Below are positions 1 through 5,246 of a stretch of DNA of 7,656 nt, piece by piece; within the stretch, counting starts at the first letter, position 1; every line of letters begins with the position of its first letter. The position numbers and the translations under genes were made by a program. This DNA comes from Clostridia bacterium (GTDB lineage Bacteria > Bacillota_A > Clostridia > Oscillospirales > Acutalibacteraceae): NCBI GenBank assembly GCA_017549665.1, contig JAFYUD010000046.1, forward strand, positions 1 through 7,656, read 5' to 3'. Under the pieces are notes generated by a model. The model was not told where the DNA came from, did no database searches, and saw nothing but the letters and a program-made list of their open reading frames with translations.

Positions 1-8
1 CAGTTGAT

Positions 9-39
9 AAAAACAACAGCTCCCTCTGAGAGGAAGCCG
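9..39 (-). terminator. Rho-independent terminator of the dockerin protein operon
   Basis: Read on the minus strand, the arms at 39-30 (CGGCTTCCTC) and 26-17 (GAGGGAGCTG) form a 10-bp stem with two G-U wobbles and a 3-nt loop. The stem is followed at once by TTGTTTTT (16-9). It lies about 40 bases past the stop codon of the 301-residue dockerin protein and is the only convincing intrinsic terminator in the window. It would end the two-gene secreted-protein operon. Confidence 0.8.
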
Positions 40-77
40 TTATTGTATCCTGCAATTATGAATTATGCATTAAAGTT

Positions 78-983
78 TTATGAAAGTCCTGCCGCAATTC
101 TGAGAATAGTTCTGGCATCTGAGGCTGTTATCTTACCGTTATCGTCAATGTCTGCGGCTTCGCTTACTATCCATTCCGGTTTGTCGAGATTTGCTGCGGC
201 TCTCAAGGCGATTCTTGCATCGGCTGCCGTGATATCACCGTCGCAATTAGTGTCTCCGACTACGCAGACGGTTAAAGTATCGATAATGTAATCTTCAATT
301 GCAGTATAAATTGTTCCGCCGTTTGTAACAAAGCTGTTGTTGTCAGAGATTGTGTTTCCGTTTGCATCTTTAAACATTATGTTGTTTCCGTTAAGGTAGC
401 TTAATGCTTCGCTCTGTGTGATTTTTCCCTTGAAGTAAATATATTTTCTCTGTCTTACGTCGGCAGATTCCTTCGGGTCAATATGATTTATCTCTGATTT
501 GTTTACAACTTTACCGTAGGGCTCGGTAATTTTTACCTTTGGCTCAATAATATTTCCGTCAACGTCAGTTGCTTCAACTCGGATGCTGAAATTAACTTCG
601 CCAACGCCAATGCAGGTTATATATCCCAAAGTTGAGTAACCCCAACCGTTACTTCTGTCAGCATATTGGTCATTCCATGAAACGTAGAAGCACATGCCTG
701 TGTCTGTTGCCCGGCAATATTCGGTGTAAACAGCAACAGGCTGTAATATAAATCCGCCGAATTGTAATATATCGGTATTAAAATCAACGTAAATCTGTAC
801 ATAGCCGTATTTTTCAAGCTCGGGAACGCGTACATCTATATAACCTCCGGACGATTCATTTTCATCAAAACTGAATATGCGTCCGGCATCGATTTCAATA
901 TCATAGCTGTTCTGTGCAAATACGGGTATTGTAAGACCTGTCAGCATGGCAATCGAGAGAATGATACATAATAATTTTTTCAT
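78..983 (-). CDS. Secreted dockerin protein with a cohesin-like N-terminal domain
   Basis: This encodes 301 residues and is probably exported and docked on a scaffoldin; no enzymatic motif is seen. Residues 1-23 are a Sec signal peptide (MKKLLCIILS..., ending VFA). Residues 26-155 are beta-rich. Segments such as YVDFNTDILQFGGF (65-78) and GEVNFSIRVEATDVDGN (128-144) resemble the strand pattern of cohesins and related carbohydrate-binding sandwiches, but this is inferred by eye. Residues 184-241 form a small module (...MFKDANGNTIS..., then IIDTLTVCVVGD) of a type often placed just before dockerins in Oscillospiraceae. Residues 242-301 are a type I dockerin with two Ca-binding loops (D244/N246/D248/D255 and D278/D280/N282/D289). 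The ATG at 983 is chosen over an in-frame upstream start at 1040 because an AAAGGAGG site lies 7 bases before it and the signal peptide starts there; the longer form would overlap the upstream protease gene. It is the second gene of an operon, 16 bases after the protease stop. Alternatives are a simple carbohydrate-binding or surface protein. Confidence 0.85.
   Translation of the reverse strand: MKKLLCIILSIAMLTGLTIPVFAQNSYDIEIDAGRIFSFDENESSGGYIDVRVPELEKYGYVQIYVDFNTDILQFGGFILQPVAVYTEYCRATDTGMCFYVSWNDQYADRSNGWGYSTLGYITCIGVGEVNFSIRVEATDVDGNIIEPKVKITEPYGKVVNKSEINHIDPKESADVRQRKYIYFKGKITQSEALSYLNGNNIMFKDANGNTISDNNSFVTNGGTIYTAIEDYIIDTLTVCVVGDTNCDGDITAADARIALRAAANLDKPEWIVSEAADIDDNGKITASDARTILRIAAGLS
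91..128 (-). repeat. Direct repeat copy 1: 3' end of dockerin second EF-hand
   Basis: These 38 bases match 1013-1050 at 35 positions, in the same orientation. Both encode TASDARTILR(I/M)AAG at the extreme C-terminus of their proteins. The two dockerin genes therefore share nearly identical 3' ends, consistent with recent duplication, gene conversion or strong selection on the cohesin-contacting helix. Confidence 0.85.
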
Positions 984-990
984 AAAAAAT

Positions 991-998
991 CCTCCTTT
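991..998 (-). promoter_or_regulatory. Ribosome binding site deciding the start of the 301-residue dockerin protein
   Basis: On the minus strand AAAGGAGG lies 7 bases before the ATG at 983. It sits in the 16-bp gap directly after the protease stop codon (1002-1000), which suggests coupled translation and rules out the longer start at 1040. Confidence 0.85.
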
Positions 999-999
999 G

Positions 1000-3540
1000 T
1001 TATTCCAAGCCTGCAGCCATTCTGAGAATCGTTCTGGCATCTGAGGCTGTGACTGCCTGGTCGTTGTTTATATCTGCAAGATAAATCTTTGCATTCGTGA
1101 GAGTAAGTGTGCCGGATGAATAATCCATTGCATTGTTCGCATCAGCTGCAGTGATATTACCGTCCATATTTACATCACCTTTACGGTAACAATTTGGCTC
1201 AGGATACCATTTCATTGCAGACGAAAAATCTGCAGCGGAAGTGTATTTTTGCCAAACAACTGATGCTCCGGTTGATGTTGCATTATCCTGAACGGTTAAG
1301 TAATAATATGTTCCGGAAATATATTTGTAAATTGAGAGTGTTCCGTCGCTGTTTGTCAAGAATTTTATTTCATACGGATTGGATGTATCAAGAACATTGT
1401 TATAATATCTTCCGCTTATCAGTGTGCCGACATTCAGACAACCGGTGTTCTTGTATGCATTGTTTATCCGGTAATCTCCGTTTGTAGCCTTCTGAATTAT
1501 CCACATCTGCTTAATGCTTCCGATATATGAAGCTTGTGAAATGGTGTTGTCGGAAGAATTCAGTGTCAGATAATGACCGCTATTGACATTTTTTAAGTAA
1601 AATATACCTTCATGTTCGTCTTTATACTGAAAACGTTCATCATCAAGAGACCATGCATAGCCGACCTTCACAGTGCCTGATACGGAATCCACCTTGTCAA
1701 TTTTTACGGTATATGCAGAGGTTGATGTCGGGCTGCTGTAATATACCATTTCGGTTGAAGAATTTGTGTTTGCAGAAGATTTTAATGTTGTGCTGCCACT
1801 AAGCAAAGAAAGATTAAGATTATGTGCCGGTGCCTCAGTAACGCTGTTTGCGGAACTATGGTCTGAAGAAGTTACAGTGTTTGCCCGTAACCATGCAATG
1901 CTCACATTAAGACCGGATGCATTATATGCCGGCTGTGCAATATTTATACTTGTACTTGCAGTTGTACCGGTTAATGTTCTTATTCCGTAGCTTCCGCTGC
2001 CTGTTATGCTGATAGCTCTGTACGGGTCAACAACACCTGTGCCTTGCTTGTCTGTTAATCCCTGTGACATTGTTTCTGTTGCATCCGTGTTTGCAGCCGG
2101 AAGTGCCTTATGGTGACATGAGGCGGATAATATTGCTTTTATAATCTGCGGGTATGCGGCTAACGACGGTCGCAGTTCTAACATCAATGCTATTATCCCG
2201 GATACAAATGGGGCTGAACTACTCGTTCCTCCACCTAACATATTTGCGGGCGCAACTAAATCTGGTTTTGCACATCCTCCAAAGTCATTATAAGAACTGT
2301 AGTAATACATGGTATCATCAGAAAAGTCTAATGTGTTTTTATTATCATATGCACCTACAGTAATAACGTTGTACGCTAAACCTGGAGCACTAATTCTATG
2401 TTTAATGCTAACACCGTCCTTGTCTATGTCATGACCATAATTGCCAGCAGATACGATAAAACTTACATTATGGTATGTTGTGATATGATCAGTCCATTTG
2501 TCAATAATAGAATATTTGTTGCTTTCCATAAATTCATCAAGAGTCTGCACATTATCATAATAATAATCACAAAGATATCCGCAAGATGAATTTATCAGAG
2601 TGACACCAATTGAAAGTAGTTCTTCAATGGCTTTCGAATAAGATTGATTGGCCACAATGCTGGAAGAATAAACTGTTGCTTGATTTGCAACCCCATTTTC
2701 TCCTGCTAAAATTTGTGCGGTATTGTTCGAATGAATTAAATCATCATCTGATGTTTCTTCATATGATGTTTCACCAACAGTTGAAAATCTTTCAGGAGGT
2801 AATTCATTATTGGTGATTACATTGAACTTTTCAACCATTCCAATTTTTACATTTTGTCCACTTAAACTCAATGTTTCGTGGATATATGAAACATTTGTTG
2901 ATTCGCAAATTTCAGACATACTTATTCCAGAATCAACACCGACAACACTCTCATAGAAATAGATTGCATCCACATCATCCGATTTTGCAAGCTTTTCAAT
3001 CTGTTTTTCTGTAAGCTCTGCAATAATCATCGGTGCATACTGGCTTATGAATACAATATCCTCATCGCTTATCTTTGCTTTTTCAAGAAAGTCTTTTGAG
3101 TTTTTATTATATTTTTCTTTGTAATTTTTTCTCTTTTCACCGATATATTTATCAGTCTTTTCTTTTTCTTTTTCTCGTTTCTTCTTTGTTTTATCCATAT
3201 AGTCACGGATTTCTTCTGAAACTGTTTTATTATCGGGATTTTCAGAAAGTGCTGCAATTTCAGCCGCCAATTCATCAGACATATTTTCATCAATTACAGC
3301 TAAATCCTCTTCACCATAACCGAGAGTATTTTCAGTTTCTTCAACAACCTCATTATGGTCTACATCCGTAATCCATATATAAACCGGTATCTTATCGTTT
3401 TTGGATTCGGTATGCTCATATATTTTTGGGTCAATTTTATTTTTCCATGAATTAGCATTTTCTGCAAATGTGTTGAATCCAAGTCCTGCGACCAAAATGA
3501 AACTCAATAAAATAGCTATAGCCTTATAAATCTTTTTCAT
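1000..3540 (-). CDS. Secreted S8 subtilisin-like protease with ricin-type and dockerin modules
   Basis: This 846-residue exported serine protease probably attaches to a cohesin-bearing scaffold. Modules in order: signal peptide 1-26 (ends NTFA); an I9-like propeptide in two parts (about 51-73 and 161-197) split by a charged Lys/Glu-rich stretch (109-156); S8 peptidase about 231-508; a beta-sandwich resembling pre-peptidase or P-like C-terminal domains about 514-633; a ricin-type beta-trefoil about 644-780 (YLKNVNSGHYLTL, QMWIIQ); and a type I dockerin 788-846. His270 (IHSNNTAQILAG), oxyanion Asn367 (VSAGN) and Ser440 (GGGTSSSAP) fit S8. The expected Asp of the VxVxxxD strand is Glu237 (VKIGMVE). 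The first dockerin loop (DVNMDGNITAAD) is canonical; the second (DINNDQAVTASD) has Gln in place of Gly. The ATG at 3540 follows AAGGAG by 9 bases; an in-frame TTG at 3561 would add seven residues and has no good site. It heads a two-gene operon. The substrate cannot be told from the sequence. Confidence 0.92.
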   Translation of the reverse strand: MKKIYKAIAILLSFILVAGLGFNTFAENANSWKNKIDPKIYEHTESKNDKIPVYIWITDVDHNEVVEETENTLGYGEEDLAVIDENMSDELAAEIAALSENPDNKTVSEEIRDYMDKTKKKREKEKEKTDKYIGEKRKNYKEKYNKNSKDFLEKAKISDEDIVFISQYAPMIIAELTEKQIEKLAKSDDVDAIYFYESVVGVDSGISMSEICESTNVSYIHETLSLSGQNVKIGMVEKFNVITNNELPPERFSTVGETSYEETSDDDLIHSNNTAQILAGENGVANQATVYSSSIVANQSYSKAIEELLSIGVTLINSSCGYLCDYYYDNVQTLDEFMESNKYSIIDKWTDHITTYHNVSFIVSAGNYGHDIDKDGVSIKHRISAPGLAYNVITVGAYDNKNTLDFSDDTMYYYSSYNDFGGCAKPDLVAPANMLGGGTSSSAPFVSGIIALMLELRPSLAAYPQIIKAILSASCHHKALPAANTDATETMSQGLTDKQGTGVVDPYRAISITGSGSYGIRTLTGTTASTSINIAQPAYNASGLNVSIAWLRANTVTSSDHSSANSVTEAPAHNLNLSLLSGSTTLKSSANTNSSTEMVYYSSPTSTSAYTVKIDKVDSVSGTVKVGYAWSLDDERFQYKDEHEGIFYLKNVNSGHYLTLNSSDNTISQASYIGSIKQMWIIQKATNGDYRINNAYKNTGCLNVGTLISGRYYNNVLDTSNPYEIKFLTNSDGTLSIYKYISGTYYYLTVQDNATSTGASVVWQKYTSAADFSSAMKWYPEPNCYRKGDVNMDGNITAADANNAMDYSSGTLTLTNAKIYLADINNDQAVTASDARTILRMAAGLE
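1003..1179 (-). other. Dockerin module of the S8 protease
   Basis: It encodes residues 788-846. Loop 1 has D, N, D, N, T, D at EF-hand positions 1, 3, 5, 7, 9, 12. Loop 2 has D, N, D, T, D at positions 1, 3, 5, 9, 12, but position 6 is Gln rather than Gly. The helix after loop 1 (ANNAMDYSSG...) differs from that of the partner protein (ARIALRAAA), while the helix after loop 2 is nearly identical. Confidence 0.9.
1013..1050 (-). repeat. Direct repeat copy 2: 3' end of dockerin second EF-hand
   Basis: This is the partner of the copy at 91-128, with 35 of 38 bases identical. It encodes the last helix of the protease dockerin (TASDARTILRMAAG). The copies are about 0.9 kb apart, so recombination between them would fuse the protease to the end of the downstream gene's dockerin. 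Confidence 0.85.
1201..1611 (-). other. Ricin-type beta-trefoil module of the S8 protease
   Basis: Residues about 644-780 show the family pattern: FYLKNVNSGHYLTL in the first lobe, MWIIQ and YRINNAYKNTGCLNV in the next, and YYLTVQDN...VVWQKY later. Ricin-type domains generally bind sugars, so this module may hold the protease on glycans or glycoproteins. The assignment is by pattern only. Confidence 0.7.
3073..3216 (-). other. Lys/Glu-rich, probably coiled-coil insertion in the protease propeptide
   Basis: Residues 109-156 are dominated by Lys and Glu (DKTKKKREKEKEKTDKY...) with few hydrophobics, predicting a long charged helix. The stretch separates the two recognisable halves of the I9-like propeptide. 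On the plus strand the coding DNA is a pyrimidine-rich tract of T runs broken by C (for example 3156-3193). Confidence 0.65.
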
Positions 3541-3665
3541 CTTTGATGACTCCTTTTTCAATTTTTAAAGTGCTATAAATTAAATTGTGTTTCTATTACC
3601 ATACCGGCAACACCCTTTCTGTCACAATTGATATAATTCCAGTGCTTCCGATATGTATTTGGTGC
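3541..3665 (-). other. Leader (5' UTR) of the protease operon
   Basis: The predicted transcript starts near 3665, giving about 125 nt before the ATG at 3540. It contains two separated complementary pairs: AGTGC/GCACT (3664-3668 with 3641-3645) and AATTGTG/CACAATT (3623-3629 with 3583-3589). It fits no riboswitch class that I recognise. The leader ends in the AAGGAG ribosome binding site at 3550-3555. Confidence 0.45.
3550..3555 (-). promoter_or_regulatory. Ribosome binding site deciding the start of the S8 protease
   Basis: On the minus strand AAGGAG sits 9 bases before the ATG at 3540. It lies downstream of the alternative TTG at 3561, so it can only serve the ATG, where a classical signal peptide begins (MKKIYKAIAILL). 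Confidence 0.85.
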
Positions 3666-3671
3666 ACTTTT

Positions 3672-3700
3672 ACTATATCATAGCTTTATTAAAAAGTCAA
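3672..3700 (-). promoter_or_regulatory. Sigma-A-type promoter of the protease operon
   Basis: On the minus strand, -35 TTGACT (3700-3695), a 17-base spacer and -10 TATAGT (3677-3672) each match the consensus at five of six positions. The predicted start is near 3665. No other good promoter is seen between here and the protease ATG. Confidence 0.75.
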
Positions 3701-3706
3701 TTTCTT

Positions 3707-3730
3707 CCTTACAACCGATTGTTTGTAAGG
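3707..3730. promoter_or_regulatory. Perfect 8-8-8 dyad upstream of the protease promoter: candidate operator
   Basis: CCTTACAA (3707-3714), eight bases, then TTGTAAGG (3723-3730) form a perfect inverted repeat. It begins 6 bases upstream of the protease -35 box and is centred about 53 bases before the predicted start. No T tract follows it on either strand, so a terminator is unlikely. A dimeric regulator site is the simplest reading; the regulator is not in this window. Confidence 0.5.
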
Positions 3731-3846
3731 TATGCTTAACCTTTTATATATAACAACAAAATCGTAAAAATGTAACACAAAAAATCAGAAAATTTATCAG
3801 ATTGATGAAAATCAACAGTTATTTCGAGTTGTTGATGCAATAAAAC
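3731..3846. other. AT-rich spacer between the divergent promoters, with an imperfect set of inverted repeats
   Basis: No gene is seen. TTGAT-GAAA-ATCAA (3802-3815) is a small hairpin sequence, and ATCAACA (3811-3817) is also repeated inverted as TGTTGAT (3830-3836). The stretch lies outside both predicted transcripts, so any role would be as DNA, for example as a binding site. Confidence 0.3.
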
Positions 3847-3860
3847 CGAACAAATGTATT
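3847..3860 (+). promoter_or_regulatory. LexA (DinR) box 1 of the dinB promoter
   Basis: CGAACAAATGTATT matches 12 of 14 positions of the Gram-positive LexA/DinR consensus CGAACRNRYGTTYC. It ends inside the -35 hexamer (3859-3864). Confidence 0.7.
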
Positions 3861-3887
3861 GACAAAAGAACGAATGTTTGCTATAAT
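3859..3887 (+). promoter_or_regulatory. Consensus extended -10 promoter of dinB
   Basis: TTGACA (3859-3864), exactly 17 bases, and TATAAT (3882-3887) are both perfect. An extended -10 TG at 3879-3880 lies one base before the -10 hexamer. The predicted start is near 3894. Such a strong promoter makes sense for a gene normally held off by a repressor, and three LexA-like boxes cover it. Confidence 0.9.
3867..3880 (+). promoter_or_regulatory. LexA (DinR) box 2, in the promoter spacer
   Basis: AGAACGAATGTTTG matches 12 of 14 positions of CGAACRNRYGTTYC, with an intact GAAC-N4-GTT core. It lies between the -35 and -10 hexamers, where bound LexA would block RNA polymerase directly. It is the best placed of the three boxes. 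Confidence 0.85.
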
Positions 3888-3892
3888 CATAT

Positions 3893-3906
3893 AAAACATT
3901 TGTTCT
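3893..3906 (-). promoter_or_regulatory. LexA (DinR) box 3, over the transcription start
   Basis: Read on the minus strand, AGAACAAATGTTTT matches 12 of 14 consensus positions. It covers the predicted transcription start and ends just before the ribosome binding site. Its centre is 26 bases from that of box 2, and boxes 1 and 2 are 20 bases apart. Confidence 0.65.
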
Positions 3907-3909
3907 TAG

Positions 3910-3915
3910 GGTGAT
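3910..3915 (+). promoter_or_regulatory. Ribosome binding site of dinB, deciding its start
   Basis: GGTGAT matches the 3' half of the AGGAGGTGAT Shine-Dalgarno sequence. It overlaps an in-frame GTG at 3911, which therefore cannot easily be the start. The second of two adjacent ATGs (3917, 3920) has the better spacing. Confidence 0.55.
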
Positions 3916-3919
3916 AATG

Positions 3920-5152
3920 ATGCGTACAATTCTTCATGTTGATCTTAATAACTGCTTTGCAAGTATCGAATCCATTTTCCATCCCGAATATAAGCAGATT
4001 CCCTTTGCTGTGGGTGGTGATGAGGAAATGCGGCACGGCATTATTCTTGCCAAAAATGATATTGCAAAGAAATTCGGCATAAAAACAGGTGAGCCGCTTG
4101 TGTCTGCCCGTCAGAAATGTCCCGAGCTTAAAGTTGTGAAGCCGCATTATGAATTGTATGACTATTATTGCTCGGCTGTGCGCAGAATGTACACTGATTA
4201 CACCGACCAGGTGGAGCCTTTCGGCATGGATGAATGCTGGCTTGATACCACGGGCAGTGCTTCACTTTTCGGTAACGGTCTTAAAATTGCGCAGGAAATC
4301 CGCCGCCGTGTCAAGCGTGAATTTTCACTTACCGTGTCAGTGGGTGTTTCTTATAACAAGGTTTTTGCAAAGCTGGGCAGTGATTACAAAAAGCCTGACG
4401 CAGTAACACTGATAACCCCCGATAATTACAGGGAAATTGTCTGGAATCTGCCCGTTGAAGATCTGCTTTTCGTTGGCAGGGCAACAAAGGCAAAGCTCAA
4501 CAGGGCAGGAATCCGCACAATCGGTCAGCTTGCCAATACATCGGAGAATTTTCTTGTTTCCATGTTCGGAAAAAACGGACGGATGCTTTATTCTTATGCA
4601 AACGGCTTTGACGAGTCACCCGTCAGACGGCTGACGGAAGCCGAAACCATAAAAAGCATCGGAAACAGCACCACAACGCCCCGTGACATGAAAAATGAGG
4701 CTGATGTGAATCTGATTTTCAATCTGCTTTCAGAGCAGGTGTGCAAACGGCTGAGAAATCATAATCTCAAGGGGAGTGTGGTGCAGATACACCTGAGAAG
4801 CAGTGACCTTGTCAGCTTTGAAAGACAGATGAAGCTCCCCAAGCCTACCGATGTTTCGGGAGAAGTGTGCAGTGCGGCAATGGAATTGCTCAGAGCGAAT
4901 TACAATTTTTCTCAGCCCTTGCGCTCAGTAGGTGTGCGTGTGTGCGACCTTTCGGATGCAGATGCTCCCCGTCAGCTGTCATTGTTTGCTGAGGAAAATG
5001 ACGAAAAGCAACGGAAAATTGAGCAGACCAAGGATGCAATCAATAACAAATACGGCAATTATTCAATCTGCCGTGCAGTTATCATGTCAGATAAAACACT
5101 TATGCCTGAATATGACCCTGCATCGGTCACATCAAGCTTTCTCAGACGGTAA
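3920..5152 (+). CDS. dinB: Y-family DNA polymerase (DNA polymerase IV-like)
   Basis: This 410-residue error-prone polymerase copies past damaged template bases during the SOS response. The palm begins at ILHVDLNNCFASIE, giving metal-binding Asp8; the steric-gate position is Phe13. The second catalytic pair is Asp104-Glu105 (GMDECWLD), followed by VSVGVSYNKVFAKLGSDYKKPD. A helix-hairpin-helix thumb motif (LLFVGRATKAKLNRAGI) lies at about 182-198, and the little-finger domain spans roughly 240-345. QLSLF at 352-356 is a textbook sliding-clamp binding motif. A further tail of about 55 residues follows it, as in many Firmicute members. Starts at 3911 (GTG) and 3917 are possible, but 3920 is best spaced from GGTGAT. 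The gene is transcribed divergently from the protease operon and sits behind a strong promoter covered by three LexA-like boxes, so it should be damage-inducible. It could also be annotated generically as a UmuC/DinB-family protein. Confidence 0.95.
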   Translation: MRTILHVDLNNCFASIESIFHPEYKQIPFAVGGDEEMRHGIILAKNDIAKKFGIKTGEPLVSARQKCPELKVVKPHYELYDYYCSAVRRMYTDYTDQVEPFGMDECWLDTTGSASLFGNGLKIAQEIRRRVKREFSLTVSVGVSYNKVFAKLGSDYKKPDAVTLITPDNYREIVWNLPVEDLLFVGRATKAKLNRAGIRTIGQLANTSENFLVSMFGKNGRMLYSYANGFDESPVRRLTEAETIKSIGNSTTTPRDMKNEADVNLIFNLLSEQVCKRLRNHNLKGSVVQIHLRSSDLVSFERQMKLPKPTDVSGEVCSAAMELLRANYNFSQPLRSVGVRVCDLSDADAPRQLSLFAEENDEKQRKIEQTKDAINNKYGNYSICRAVIMSDKTLMPEYDPASVTSSFLRR

Positions 5153-5168
5153 AACCTTAATTTAATTG

Positions 5169-5197
5169 TTGTATATTTTAAAAAAATATGTTATACT
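5169..5197 (+). promoter_or_regulatory. Probable extended -10 promoter of uxaC-cysK
   Basis: TATACT (5192-5197) is preceded by the extended -10 element TGT (5189-5191). A weak -35, TTGTAT (5169-5174), lies 17 bases upstream of the -10. The predicted start is near 5204, leaving a leader of about 43 bases. No terminator is visible between dinB and this promoter. Confidence 0.55.
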
Positions 5198-5232
5198 TAA
5201 ATGGAATATAATGAATTTTAAATCCATTAAGT
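5195..5232. promoter_or_regulatory. Inverted repeat across the uxaC promoter and leader: candidate operator
   Basis: ACTTAAATGGA (5195-5205) and TCCATTAAGT (5223-5232) are complementary over 10 bp with one bulged A (5199). The left arm starts in the -10 box and the right arm ends just before the ribosome binding site (AAGGA, 5233-5237). Since most of the left arm lies before the predicted start, a repressor site is likelier than an RNA hairpin. Confidence 0.4.
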
Positions 5233-5246
5233 AAGGACTGATTTCA

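Noticed and set aside
4..291. Plus-strand open frame opposite the 3' end of the dockerin gene
   Set aside because: The low-complexity Ala/Ser/Leu translation mirrors the Ala/Asp-rich dockerin repeat; there is no independent support.
3541..3561. TTG start at 3561 for the S8 protease
   Set aside because: It would place the AAGGAG site inside the coding region and add a charged stretch before a good signal peptide start at 3540.
3541..3665. A cyclic-di-GMP or other known riboswitch in the protease leader
   Set aside because: TTGCCGG and GAAA fragments look suggestive, but the conserved core and order of elements of the classes I know are absent.
3707..3730. The 8-bp inverted repeat as a terminator
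   Set aside because: Neither strand has a T run after the arms, and the arms are only moderately GC-rich.
3723..3752. A second plus-strand promoter (TTGTAA ... TATATA) upstream of dinB
   Set aside because: Both hexamers are poor, in an AT-rich stretch where chance matches are common. The consensus promoter at 3859-3887 explains dinB.
3887..4147. Minus-strand open frame opposite the start of dinB
   Set aside because: It overlaps the dinB 5' end and its promoter, and its translation resembles no known protein.
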